Below the pieces are notes generated by a model. The model did not search any database, had not been told where the DNA came from, and was given only the letters and a program-made list of their open reading frames with translations. From the NCBI GenBank assembly GCA_024234265.1, contig JACKOM010000007.1, positions 76,440 through 140,439 on the forward strand: DNA of 64,000 nt, given 5' to 3'. A program made the position numbers and the translations under genes. The DNA is from Oceanospirillaceae bacterium. Lineage in GTDB: Bacteria; Pseudomonadota; Gammaproteobacteria; Pseudomonadales; Oceanobacteraceae. Shown here one piece after another: positions 33,501-42,353 of the stretch (positions within the stretch are counted from its first letter, which is position 1; the number at the start of each line of letters is the position of its first letter).

Positions 33501-34845
33501 CCCGCTCTAAACCCGCTAAGGCTTTGGCCTCATCCATCTGGATGCTGGCCATCAGCTCAAGGGGCATTTCTGTCTCAGGGCCGCCGCCGATTCCTTTGGT
33601 ACGCAACATGCGCTGCACTATGAATAACATGCGCGCCAGCTGATGGTGCTGCTCGGCATAGGCAGGTTCATTCTGGTAACGGATGGCGGTACACACATCC
33701 TCCGGCAAGCCCCACTGTTTGAGCAGGCAACTGCTGATTTGCTCACGGCTGATACCCAGCAGGTGTTGCTCAATAAAATAACGGTTGATGTGCGGATTGG
33801 CGTCCACGTGGCGGTTAACCAGACGGAAATGGGGGGGGAATACATGGGCGAGGATCAGGTAACCAAAGTTGTTCAGCAGACCACTCAGGTAGGCCATGCC
33901 CTGTGAGGGGCGCGATTTAACCGGCATGGCACGCACCAGCTCACTCATCAGGGCGGCGGTGTACACGGATTGGGTCCAGAAGGGTGTGTAACCGGTTGGC
34001 CCCTGTTTGGGCACTTCCAGGGTGCGGCCTAATGCCAGGCCAAGGGCGAGGTTGATTACCAGATCAAAACCCAGCACCCGCACCACGGCATCTTTTACGC
34101 TGGAGATACCACCCGACATACCGTAATAGGGGCTGTTGGCCCAGCTGATCACCTGGGCGGCAAGGCCCGGGTCACGCTCGACAATACGTGAAAGCTGCTC
34201 GGTTTCGGCGTTGGGGTCCATGCGCAGGCTGATAATCTGTTGTGCTGTTTCCGGCAGGGGTGGCATGTCGAGGGTTTCTTCCAGACGCTGGCGGATGCGG
34301 CGCTCGGTGAAATTTTTCACCGCACGGTTGATTTGCACTATGTCGGTTTGCACCCACTGGCTGCCGGGCAGGCGGCTGTGGGGTATTTCGGCTGTGTAGT
34401 GGCCGATGCGTGAGCTGCTGATCAGGGTCTGGAAATCATTTTGCGGCACCTGCAGCCATTCGCTTTCCCCCAGATGCAGGCTTATTTCATTCTGCCCGAG
34501 CAGGGCTTCATCCACATAGGTGTCGAGGCCTGTCAGCTGTGGCAGGGCCGGTAATTCGGTGACCTGCAGACGCTGTTTGAGTTTGTTGATTTCTTCAGGT
34601 TTGACAGGGCTTAGCTGACGCGCGGTGGCGGCATAAAGGGCATTTAAATCCAGCAGGCTGGTGGCCGGAAAAATAACCTGAACCTGGCCGATGTCATCTT
34701 CCAGTACGCAAATCTGAGCTGCGTTTTCTGTCATTCCTTGCATAGTGAACACCGCAGAAGAAACATAAAGGGGGGTTTTGTTCGCCAGTGTGTATTTGAC
34801 ATTCCAGTCCTCCAGCACTTGCTGAACTCTGCTTGGGATGGCCAT
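33442..34845 (-). CDS. HDOD signalling protein with N-terminal YbaK-like domain
   Basis: 467 aa. Residues about 1-150 look like a YbaK/ProX-type aminoacyl-tRNA deacylase domain (IPSRVQQVLEDWNVKYTLA; LTGLDTYVDEALLGQNEISLHLG). Residues about 175-380 are an HDOD domain (MPPLPETAQQIISLRMDPNAET, VERDPGLAAQVISWANSPYYG, DAVVRVLGFDLVINLALGLAL), the non-catalytic HD relative used in bacterial signalling. Start chosen behind GAGGTAG; 13 further upstream residues are possible. The same fusion is, from memory, known in pseudomonads near recG. Output unknown. Confidence 0.8.
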   Translation of the reverse strand: MAIPSRVQQVLEDWNVKYTLANKTPLYVSSAVFTMQGMTENAAQICVLEDDIGQVQVIFPATSLLDLNALYAATARQLSPVKPEEINKLKQRLQVTELPALPQLTGLDTYVDEALLGQNEISLHLGESEWLQVPQNDFQTLISSSRIGHYTAEIPHSRLPGSQWVQTDIVQINRAVKNFTERRIRQRLEETLDMPPLPETAQQIISLRMDPNAETEQLSRIVERDPGLAAQVISWANSPYYGMSGGISSVKDAVVRVLGFDLVINLALGLALGRTLEVPKQGPTGYTPFWTQSVYTAALMSELVRAMPVKSRPSQGMAYLSGLLNNFGYLILAHVFPPHFRLVNRHVDANPHINRYFIEQHLLGISREQISSCLLKQWGLPEDVCTAIRYQNEPAYAEQHHQLARMLFIVQRMLRTKGIGGGPETEMPLELMASIQMDEAKALAGLERVIEAEEALQAMARQLSQGG

Positions 34846-34961
34846 AACTACCTCGGACCCAGGATAAAAACATGCTGTATTCACTATAGGTCAGCAGCGC
34901 CAGCCTGCGCGGTTACAGTGTAATTTTGTGACGGGAGGAGCAGGTCTGCTTTCTGGCCTTT

Positions 34962-37049
34962 TTAAACCTGTGCGTAGCGGGTTTTATCGCCAATCCAGCG
35001 GGTGATAAGCGCTTGGGTGGCAGCGCTGTCGCGGATGATGTTTTGCGCCAGGGGTTTAACTGTGTCCAGCAGCCATGCATCACGCTGCAGATCGGCCACC
35101 CTGAACTGCATCAGGCCAGTTTGACGGGTGCCAAGCACTTCACCCGGCCCGCGCAGGGCGAGATCTTCTTCGGCAATCCGGAAACCGTCATTGGTTTCAC
35201 GCATTACCTGCAGGCGGGTTTTGCCCTGCTGCGAAAGGGGGCGGTGGTATAGCAATACACAGTGGCTTTCGGCGCTGCCGCGCCCGACCCGGCCACGCAG
35301 CTGGTGCAATTGGGCAAGGCCTAAGCGCTCGGGGTTTTCGATGACCATCAGGCTGGCGTTGGGTACATCGACACCGACTTCAATCACTGTGGTGGCCACC
35401 AGCAGTTGTAATTCATTGCGTTTGAAGGCGTCCATCACTGCGGATTTTTCCGCGGCTTTCATGCGCCCATGCACTAAACCTATGGCCATGCCGGGCAGCA
35501 TGGCCTGTAAGTCCTGCAGGGTATTTTCCGCCGCCTGGGCTTCGAGGGTTTCGCTTTCTTCAATCAGGGTACACACCCAGTAGGCCTGGGCGCCATGGGC
35601 ACAGGCAAGCTGGATGCGTTCTACCACTTCATCGCGGCGCTCGTCGGACACCACCAGGGTTTTCACCGGGGTGCGCCCCGGTGGCAGTTCATCAATCACC
35701 GAAGTATCCAGATCCGCATAGGCGCTCATGGCCAGGGTACGGGGGATAGGGGTGGCGGTCATGATGAGCTGATGGGGCACACCGAGTTTGCCTTTTTCTT
35801 TCAGGGCAAGGCGCTGGTGCACACCAAAACGGTGTTGTTCGTCGATGATCACCAGGCCGAGGTTGGCAAACTCAACCTCTTCCTGAAACAGGGCGTGGGT
35901 GCCGACCACCATTTGTGCCTGCCCGCCGGCGATGGCACTGAGCGAAGCACTGCGGGCCTTGCCCTTGAGTTTACCGGCCAGCCAGCTGACTTCGATGCCG
36001 AGTGGATTTAACCACTGGCTGAAGTTGTGCAGGTGCTGCTCGGCGAGAATTTCCGTGGGCGCCATGAGAGCCACCTGCTGGCCGGATTCAATTGCCGCCA
36101 CCGCGGCGAGGGCGGCCACCAGGGTTTTGCCGGAACCCACATCACCCTGCACAAGGCGCAGCATAGGCACACTGCGCACCATATCGGCCCGTAATTCGGC
36201 TTCTACCCGGGATTGGGCATTGGTGGGGCTGAAGGGCAGATTGGCGAGTAGTTGTGCACGCAATTTGCCCGGATTGTTAACCGGAATAGCCCCGTCCTGC
36301 TGAATCTCCATGCGCAGTTGCAGCAGGCTGAGGTGGTGGGCGAGCAGTTCCTCCACAATCAGACGCACCTGGCAGGGGTGCTGGGCCTCGCTGAGTTGCT
36401 CTAAATTGGCGTGGGCATCGGGCGCGTGCAGGTAACGCAGTGCGGCATTCAGGGGCGGTAATTTCAGCTGGGCTAAAACCTGCGGTGGCAGCCAGTCCTG
36501 CAGGCTTTCATCCCCGGCCATCATGGCGATGGCCTGTTGGGTGAGTTGCTGCCAGCGGGCCTGATTAAGCCCTTCGGTGCTGGGGTAAATCGGGGTGAGG
36601 CGTGCATCCACGGGGGCCGGGTTACTTTCGTCCAGACGCTGGTATTCGGGGTGATAGAGTTCAAGGCCACTTACACCGCGGCGCGCTTCGCCGTAACAGC
36701 GCAGCAGTGTGCCCTTGCTGAGGTTGTTTTTCTGCGCCGTGGAGAAATGGTAGAAACGCAGGCTGATGGTGCCTGTGCCATCCTGCAGGCGCACCACCAG
36801 GGAACGGCGTTTGCCGAACACTACATCCGCGGCGCGGATTTCCCCTTCAATCACCGCATCCAGCCCGGGGCGCAGGGCGCCAATCGGGGTAATGCGGGTG
36901 CGGTCCTGGTAACGCAGGGGCAGGTGAAACAGCACATCCTGCACCGTATAAATGCCGAGTTTGTGCAGTTTTTCCGCGAGTTTGTCACCGACGTTTTTTA
37001 AATCGGTGACAGGGCGGTCGTGCAGGGCTTTATTCAGAACAACCGGCAT
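34962..37049 (-). CDS. recG: ATP-dependent DNA helicase RecG
   Basis: 695-aa fork-reversal and branch-migration helicase. The N-terminal wedge/OB region (FHLPLRYQDRTRITPIG, FGKRRSLVVRLQDGTGTISLRF) leads to SF2 motifs GDVGSGKTLVAALAAVAAIE (Walker A), APTEILAEQH, DEQHRFGVHQR, MTATPIPRTLA, VEVGVDVPNASLMVIENPERLG (beginning TTVIEVG) and QLRGRVGRG. Length equals the family norm (about 693). Its start overlaps the oxyR stop by 16 bp, so oxyR-recG are co-transcribed. Confidence 0.97.
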   Translation of the reverse strand: MPVVLNKALHDRPVTDLKNVGDKLAEKLHKLGIYTVQDVLFHLPLRYQDRTRITPIGALRPGLDAVIEGEIRAADVVFGKRRSLVVRLQDGTGTISLRFYHFSTAQKNNLSKGTLLRCYGEARRGVSGLELYHPEYQRLDESNPAPVDARLTPIYPSTEGLNQARWQQLTQQAIAMMAGDESLQDWLPPQVLAQLKLPPLNAALRYLHAPDAHANLEQLSEAQHPCQVRLIVEELLAHHLSLLQLRMEIQQDGAIPVNNPGKLRAQLLANLPFSPTNAQSRVEAELRADMVRSVPMLRLVQGDVGSGKTLVAALAAVAAIESGQQVALMAPTEILAEQHLHNFSQWLNPLGIEVSWLAGKLKGKARSASLSAIAGGQAQMVVGTHALFQEEVEFANLGLVIIDEQHRFGVHQRLALKEKGKLGVPHQLIMTATPIPRTLAMSAYADLDTSVIDELPPGRTPVKTLVVSDERRDEVVERIQLACAHGAQAYWVCTLIEESETLEAQAAENTLQDLQAMLPGMAIGLVHGRMKAAEKSAVMDAFKRNELQLLVATTVIEVGVDVPNASLMVIENPERLGLAQLHQLRGRVGRGSAESHCVLLYHRPLSQQGKTRLQVMRETNDGFRIAEEDLALRGPGEVLGTRQTGLMQFRVADLQRDAWLLDTVKPLAQNIIRDSAATQALITRWIGDKTRYAQV

Positions 37050-37936
37050 AGGCTGGCGGCCTGGGTGATCACATCAATCGCTTTGGGGCGTGGGAAGGAG
37101 GTGCGCCAGGCGACAGCCACTGTGCGGGTCGGCACGGGTTTTTCAAACGGGCGCGCTTCCAGCAGGCCGGCTTTGTAAGTGCTGTGGCCCATGGCGGATT
37201 GCGGCAATATGGTCAGGCCAATACCGGAAGCCACCATATGGCGCAGGGTTTCAATCGAACTGCCTTCGGTGATGGCATTCAGTTTTGGGTTACGGCGTTT
37301 GGCGATGGCCGGGCAGATTTCCAACACCTGATCGCGGAAACAATGGCCCTCACCGAGCAGCAATAAATCTTCGTTGACCAGTTGGTTAGGGTCGATACGT
37401 TTTTGTTTTGCCCAGGCATGCTGGCCGGGCATCAGCACCATAAAAGGTTCTTCATACAGAGCTTTGGTTAATACGTCCGGCTCGGTGAATGGCAGGGCGA
37501 TAATAATCACATCCAGTTCACCGTCACGCAGTTTGCGGCGTAAAACACCCGTGTAATTTTCTTCCACATACAAAGGCATATTCGGTGCGAGGTTTTGCAC
37601 CTCAGGAATCAGGTGCGGAAATAAATACGGGCCAACGGTAAAAATTGCACCGATTTTGAGGGGGCCGTTTAACTGATCTTTTCCAGAGCGGGCGATATCT
37701 TCGAGGCATTTAGCCTCTTCCAAAACCTTCTGTGCCTGAGCCACAATGCGCTCGCCCAGGGGCGTGACCTGAACGGATGATTTTGAGCGCTCAAACAAGG
37801 GCACGCCTAATTCGCTTTCGAGCTTTTTTATGGCCACACTAAGGGTTGGCTGACTGACAAAACAGCGGTCGGCTGCGTGGCCAAAATGGCGTTCCTGAGC
37901 CAAAGCGACAATGTAACGAAGTTCAGACAGTGTCAT
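37034..37936 (-). CDS. oxyR: Hydrogen peroxide-sensing regulator OxyR
   Basis: 300-aa LysR-family activator. N-terminal winged helix (about 1-60; ERHFGHAADRCFVSQPTLSVA). The redox pair sits exactly at Cys199 and Cys208 within GHCFRDQVLEIC, the same numbering as E. coli OxyR, so peroxide sensing by a disulfide switch should be intact. It is divergent from the NAD-dependent epimerase gene (57 bp between starts) and overlaps recG downstream. Targets such as katG or ahpC are outside the window. Confidence 0.96.
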   Translation of the reverse strand: MTLSELRYIVALAQERHFGHAADRCFVSQPTLSVAIKKLESELGVPLFERSKSSVQVTPLGERIVAQAQKVLEEAKCLEDIARSGKDQLNGPLKIGAIFTVGPYLFPHLIPEVQNLAPNMPLYVEENYTGVLRRKLRDGELDVIIIALPFTEPDVLTKALYEEPFMVLMPGQHAWAKQKRIDPNQLVNEDLLLLGEGHCFRDQVLEICPAIAKRRNPKLNAITEGSSIETLRHMVASGIGLTILPQSAMGHSTYKAGLLEARPFEKPVPTRTVAVAWRTSFPRPKAIDVITQAASLCRLF

Positions 37937-37993
37937 GGGGCGGCCTTAGTTGGAAAAACAACGGGGTCAGCAACAATAAAGCAAGGTGAGCAT

Positions 37994-38851
37994 ATGGCAA
38001 AACGAATTTTAATTGTGGGCAGTGGTGATGTGGGTGGGCATCTGGCCTGCGATCTTGCTGCTGATGGTCATAAGGTGTGGGGCCTGCGTCGTTCCAATAA
38101 ACCCGTGGGTGATGGTGTGACCACCATCAGTGCGGATGTCGCCGATCCTGAAACCCTGATGGATTTACCCGGTGAGCTGGATTACCTGGTATATGCGGTG
38201 GCGTCACCGGATTTTTCCGAAGAGGGTTACCAGCAATTTTATGTGCAGGGCTTGAAAAATATTCTCGCTGTTTTAAAAGCCGGCGGTAATAAAGTTAAAC
38301 ACGTGTTTTTTGTTTCCAGCTCCAGCGTGTATCACCATCACGATGGCAGTGTGGTGGATGAAAATACCCCCTGCGAACCGACCAGTTTTGCCGGTAAAAA
38401 AATGCTCGAAGCCGAGCAGGTTTTATTAAGTGGCCCCTTCCCCGGCACTGCGGTGCGTTTTTCCGGTATTTATGGCCCTGGCCGCATCCGCCTGATTACC
38501 CAGGCTAAACGTGGTGGCCATTGTGACCCTGAGCCGCCGGTGTGGACCAACCGTATTCACCGCGATGACTGCGTGGCGGTTTTAAAATTCCTGATTGAAA
38601 AAGACATGGGCGGCACGGCGCTGGAAAAAATCTACTTGGCCTCAGACCCGAACCCCACACCGTTGTTTGATGTGCTGGAGTGGATGAAAGACCGTATCGG
38701 TGATGTGGAAGATGATACTGATTTGCCGGAAGCCACCCGCCGCGGCAGTAAAAAATGCAGCTGCCAGCGCCTGCTGGATTTGGGTTATCAATTTATTTAC
38801 CCGGATTATCAGAGTGGTTATGACGGGATTTTGCAGGACATGGGTTATTAG
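37994..38851 (+). CDS. NAD(P)-dependent epimerase/dehydratase (extended SDR)
   Basis: 285 aa, starting MAKRILIVGSGDVGGHLACDL behind AAGGTGAG, with the Rossmann motif GSGDVGGH. The SSSSVYHHH segment matches the Ser/Tyr region of the active site, although the YxxxK Lys is not placed as in a typical SDR (FAGKKMLEAEQVLL follows ~25 residues later). The C-terminus has RFSGIYGPGR and a HRDDCVAVLKFL motif common to nucleoside-diphosphate-sugar epimerase-like proteins (YeeZ group). Substrate unknown. Divergent from oxyR. Confidence 0.8.
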   Translation: MAKRILIVGSGDVGGHLACDLAADGHKVWGLRRSNKPVGDGVTTISADVADPETLMDLPGELDYLVYAVASPDFSEEGYQQFYVQGLKNILAVLKAGGNKVKHVFFVSSSSVYHHHDGSVVDENTPCEPTSFAGKKMLEAEQVLLSGPFPGTAVRFSGIYGPGRIRLITQAKRGGHCDPEPPVWTNRIHRDDCVAVLKFLIEKDMGGTALEKIYLASDPNPTPLFDVLEWMKDRIGDVEDDTDLPEATRRGSKKCSCQRLLDLGYQFIYPDYQSGYDGILQDMGY

Positions 38852-39026
38852 TAAAAACTAGCTGCGTTGCCCGAACTTCGTTAAAAACGAACTCAAAATG
38901 CTCACTGCCTCTGGCAGAACGTTGTAAGACGGCCCGAAGGGTGAGCGAAGCGAATATTTATAAATTATAAACTGCGCTTTTTCGTTCGTTTTTGCCTTGT
39001 TCTGGCTGCCTCGCTGACGTTTTTAG
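38852..39026. repeat. 175-bp element with long imperfect inverted ends
   Basis: Starts directly after the epimerase stop. The left ~55 bp (TAAAAACTAGCTGCGTTGCC...) and the reverse complement of the right ~55 bp share TAAAAAC, AGC, GCC, GAAC and AAAAACGAAC blocks in the same order, about 60-65% identity by eye. The centre is A+T-rich. There is no ORF. It looks like a decayed intergenic repeat of the kind dispersed in gammaproteobacterial genomes. Confidence 0.5.
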
Positions 39027-39027
39027 A

Positions 39028-39051
39028 ACCCCGCTAAATGCGGGGTTTTTT
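39028..39051 (+). terminator. Terminator between the repeat element and crc
   Basis: CCCCGC-TAAAT-GCGGGG followed by TTTTTTGTTTT. It can serve the epimerase transcript and sits just beyond the convergent crc stop. Confidence 0.88.
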
Positions 39052-39074
39052 GTTTTGGTGGTATAGCAGGCAGA

Positions 39075-39848
39075 TCAGTCGTCCAGCTCGTATTCCACAA
39101 CTACAGGAGCATGCAGGCCGCCAAAGCGGTTGTCCCGGTCGACTTTCGCTTCCACCACAAATTGGCGCAGCTCAGGCGAGCAGATCTGATAATCCATGCG
39201 CCAGCCATCGAGATCGCGGCGTGCTTTTTCTTCATCCGGCCACCAGGTGAACTGGTTTTCGCCGAAATTAGCTTCGCGGAAAGCATCCACAAAACCTAAC
39301 GGCCCGGTAATCTGATCAAAAAACGCCTGCTCTTCCTGCTGGAAACCGGGCTGGCCCTGATGACTGCGCCAGTCGGCCAGATCAACGGTTTTATGCGCAA
39401 CCCAGAAGGTGCCGGCAAAAATAAATTCGCGGCGTTTGCGTTTGGTTTTTTTCAGGTGTTCTAAAAATGCCTGCTGGAAGGCAATTTTATCTTCCAGGCT
39501 GTTGTGGGCATCCACTGCCGGGAACAATACAGAACCCACGGAAACCCGTTCAAAATCCGCCTGAATATAACGCCCGAAACGGTCGCAGGCGTCGAAACCC
39601 ATGCCGGTCATAATGGCCTTGGGTACTTCTTTGGTGTAAATCGCTACACCGCTGTAATTGTCTGGCTCTGCATCAAAAAAGTAGGCATTCCAACCCTTGG
39701 GGTAAACAATGGAATCCGGCAGTTTGTATTCTTTATTGAGCAGATTCTGAATACACACAACGTCGACATCCTGGCTGTTCATCCAGTCAAACAGGCCGTT
39801 TTTGACTGCCTCTTCGATGCCGTTAACGTTAAGGTTCACAACCTTCAT
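39075..39848 (-). CDS. crc: Crc-type catabolite repression control protein (EEP fold, nuclease-dead)
   Basis: 257-aa exonuclease III-fold protein that matches Pseudomonas Crc along its length (MKVVNLNVNGIEEAVKNGL, TGMGFDACDRFGRYIQADF, KRKRREFIFAG, GWRMDYQICSPELRQFVV). Catalytic positions of true ExoIII are changed: the metal-binding Glu is Asn35 (CIQN), the GDxN motif reads AGTFWV and the final DH pair is LH. Crc is known to act with Hfq in translational catabolite repression rather than as a nuclease. Divergent from pyrE, as in pseudomonads. Confidence 0.88.
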   Translation of the reverse strand: MKVVNLNVNGIEEAVKNGLFDWMNSQDVDVVCIQNLLNKEYKLPDSIVYPKGWNAYFFDAEPDNYSGVAIYTKEVPKAIMTGMGFDACDRFGRYIQADFERVSVGSVLFPAVDAHNSLEDKIAFQQAFLEHLKKTKRKRREFIFAGTFWVAHKTVDLADWRSHQGQPGFQQEEQAFFDQITGPLGFVDAFREANFGENQFTWWPDEEKARRDLDGWRMDYQICSPELRQFVVEAKVDRDNRFGGLHAPVVVEYELDD

Positions 39849-39975
39849 ACATGGCCCCTATTTCACGGAGGGTGTATGATACTCACATTTCCCCGAGTAC
39901 CAAAGAACCTCAGTGTTCTTGTTATCATTTGGTCGCCAGCGCGGCGTTTCTCTAGTGTAGACAATGGTGTTTTGC

Positions 39976-40620
39976 ATGCAGGCTTATCAGAAAGAATTTA
40001 TCGAATTTGCCATTTCCCAGGGCGTACTCAAGTTTGGTGAGTTCGAGCTTAAATCCGGGCGTATTTCCCCCTATTTCTTCAATGCGGGCCTGTTCCGCTC
40101 CGGTCTGGCCCTGAGCAAACTGGCAAAATGTTATGCCGCTGCGATTGTTGATGCCGGCCTTGAATATGACGTGTTATTTGGCCCTGCGTACAAAGGTATT
40201 CCCCTGGCGGCAACCACTGCCATGGCCTTGGCGGAACAGCATGGCCGTGAAACCCCGTTTGCCTATAACCGTAAAGAGAAAAAAGAACACGGCGAAGGTG
40301 GCACCTTAGTGGGCGCAGCGCTGGACGGTAAAATTCTGATTATCGATGACGTTATCACCGCGGGTACCGCAATCCGTGAAGTGATGGATATGATTGCCGC
40401 TGAACCAAAAGCGCAGGCTGCCGGTGTGATTATCGCCCTGGACCGTCAGGAAAAAGGCAAAGGCGAATTATCGGCCATTCAGGAAGTTAAACGTGATTAC
40501 AATATTCCTGTGATCAGCATTGTGACCCTTGAGCAGGTAATGCAGTTTGTGGCGCAAACGGAAGAATTTAAAAAACATCTGCCGGCTATCGAAGCTTACC
40601 GCGCAAAATACGGCATTTAA
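39976..40620 (+). CDS. pyrE: Orotate phosphoribosyltransferase
   Basis: 214-aa pyrimidine enzyme joining orotate with PRPP to give OMP. Starts MQAYQKEFIEFAISQGVLKF, lining up with E. coli PyrE; an ATG 12 bp upstream has no better ribosome site. Motifs: SGRISPYFFNAGLF, GPAYKGIPLA, the flexible loop NRKEKKEHGEGG and PRPP-binding ILIIDDVITAGTAIRE. A bidirectional terminator follows, facing slmA. Confidence 0.97.
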   Translation: MQAYQKEFIEFAISQGVLKFGEFELKSGRISPYFFNAGLFRSGLALSKLAKCYAAAIVDAGLEYDVLFGPAYKGIPLAATTAMALAEQHGRETPFAYNRKEKKEHGEGGTLVGAALDGKILIIDDVITAGTAIREVMDMIAAEPKAQAAGVIIALDRQEKGKGELSAIQEVKRDYNIPVISIVTLEQVMQFVAQTEEFKKHLPAIEAYRAKYGI

Positions 40621-40675
40621 TGCGTTGCCGATTGTCAGACCATTGACAGTCGGACAGCAAAAAAAATGTCGCTAA

Positions 40676-40707
40676 TAAAAAAGGGAGTCATGGCTCCCTT
40701 TTTTATT
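40676..40707 (+). terminator. Bidirectional terminator between pyrE and slmA
   Basis: AAAAAAGGGAG-TCATGG-CTCCCTTTTTT with symmetrical A and T runs between the two convergent genes. Confidence 0.9.
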
Positions 40708-40723
40708 GTTTAATTTTTTAACG

Positions 40724-41335
40724 TCAGGCTTCAACCGCATTTTCTGCCATCAGGGTTTCACTTAATAAAACCCACTGTTGTTGCCACATCAGGGTGGGGC
40801 TGTGTTTGAATTCACTGCGCACATACTGACGGATACGACCTTCCACCACAGCGAGCATTAAATTCGATGCGGCGCTGATATCAAAACGGCATACACGGCC
40901 TTCACGGATTTCAGATTCACGCAGAATTTGTTTGAACTGGGTTTCGAGGCGATCAAAAAATTGTGACATGCGTAAACGCAGACGTTCAGTTTCACCGGCT
41001 AATGCATCACCGGTAAATAAACGGCACATACCCGGATTTTTTTCTGCGAAGGTTAATACCAGTACCATGGTTTGTTCTAAACGTGGCAGGGTATCGTTGT
41101 GTTCATTCAGAATGCGGGTAATGCGTGAAAATACAGTCTCTTCGATAAATTCGATCAGACCTTCAAACATTTTTGCTTTGCTGGGGAAATGACGATACAG
41201 GGCTGCTTCACTCACACCCACTTCTTTTGCAAGATTAGCGGTGGTGATGCGTGCGCCGGGATCAATTTCCAGCATGTGCGCTAAAGATTGCAGTATCTGC
41301 TCTTTGCGCGAGATTTTTGCTTCACGTTCGGACAT
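40724..41335 (-). CDS. slmA: Nucleoid occlusion factor SlmA
   Basis: 203-aa TetR-fold protein. N-terminal HTH ITTANLAKEVGVSEAALYRHFPSK (about 30-53, read in parts) and C-terminal helices including FDRLETQFKQIL and RIRQYVRSEFKHSPT match SlmA, which binds specific chromosomal sites and blocks FtsZ assembly over DNA. The dut/slmA/pyrE neighbourhood is the classical location in gammaproteobacteria. It lies 79 bp after argB on the same strand. Confidence 0.92.
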   Translation of the reverse strand: MSEREAKISRKEQILQSLAHMLEIDPGARITTANLAKEVGVSEAALYRHFPSKAKMFEGLIEFIEETVFSRITRILNEHNDTLPRLEQTMVLVLTFAEKNPGMCRLFTGDALAGETERLRLRMSQFFDRLETQFKQILRESEIREGRVCRFDISAASNLMLAVVEGRIRQYVRSEFKHSPTLMWQQQWVLLSETLMAENAVEA

Positions 41336-41414
41336 TTATTTATTTGGCGTAGGCCGCAGGAGGGACCCAATGCTACTGCTAAGGTACCATCCTGCGCAAT
41401 GAGAGTTATGTAAA

Positions 41415-42317
41415 TTATGTGCGCTGGTTTGTAATTAACGTGCCCACACCTTCGTTGGTGAAAATTTCCAACAGGGTGGCATGTTCTACACGACCATCAA
41501 TAATGTGCGCGCTGGTTACACCACCGTGCACAGCATCAAGCGCGCATTTAATTTTTGGCAGCATGCCGCCGTAAATGGTGCCGTCAGCAATTAATTCATC
41601 AACCTGTTCAGTGGACAGGCCGGTTAATACTTTGCCTTCTTTATTCATCAGGCCGGGAATGTTTGTCAGCAACATTAATTTTTCGGCTTTTAATGCTTCC
41701 GCCACTTTACCGGCAACAAAGTCAGCATTGATGTTGTAAGAGGTGCCATCTTCACCCACACCGATTGGCGCGATAACCGGAATAAAATCGGATTTCACCA
41801 GCATTTCCAGCACGTCCACATTGACCTTTTCAACTTCGCCAACGTGGCCGATGTCGATAATTTCCGGTTTTTGCATATCCGGGGTCTGGTGGGTCACTTT
41901 TAATTTTTTCGCTTTGATAAGCTGGCCGTCTTTACCGGTTAAACCCATAGCGCGGCCACCGTTCTGGTTGATCAGGTGCACGATTTGTTTGTTCACCTGG
42001 CCGCCCAGTACCATTTCCACCACGTCCATGGCGGCGGCGGAAGTTACACGCATACCGTTTACGAAGTGGGATTCGATATTCAGTTTTTCGAGCAGCTCAC
42101 CGATTTGCGGGCCACCACCGTGAACAACCACAGGGTTAATACCGATTAATTTCAGCATGACCATATCGCGCGCGAAGCTGTCTTTGAGCAGGTCTTCGGT
42201 CATGGCGTTTCCGCCGTATTTCACAACGATGGTTTTACCAACAAAACGCTGAATGTAAGGCAGCGCCTCGCTTAATACGCGGGCAACGTTAAAGGCGGCA
42301 TCACGGGTCAATGGCAT
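41415..42317 (-). CDS. argB: Acetylglutamate kinase
   Basis: 300-aa amino-acid kinase that phosphorylates N-acetylglutamate in arginine synthesis. VVKYGGNAM (Lys, phosphate binding), VVHGGGPQIGELLEKL, MGLTGKDGQLI and the NINADFVAGKVAEAL block are intact. The N-terminal ~25-residue helix before the KYGGNAM strand (ARVLSEALPYIQRFVGKTIV) is the extension found in arginine-inhibited hexameric enzymes, so feedback inhibition is likely. Fourth gene in the coaBC-dut-algC-argB run. Confidence 0.97.
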   Translation of the reverse strand: MPLTRDAAFNVARVLSEALPYIQRFVGKTIVVKYGGNAMTEDLLKDSFARDMVMLKLIGINPVVVHGGGPQIGELLEKLNIESHFVNGMRVTSAAAMDVVEMVLGGQVNKQIVHLINQNGGRAMGLTGKDGQLIKAKKLKVTHQTPDMQKPEIIDIGHVGEVEKVNVDVLEMLVKSDFIPVIAPIGVGEDGTSYNINADFVAGKVAEALKAEKLMLLTNIPGLMNKEGKVLTGLSTEQVDELIADGTIYGGMLPKIKCALDAVHGGVTSAHIIDGRVEHATLLEIFTNEGVGTLITNQRT

Positions 42318-42353
42318 GGATGTTTTCCAATGGGCGGGTGAACGTGGTGCGTA

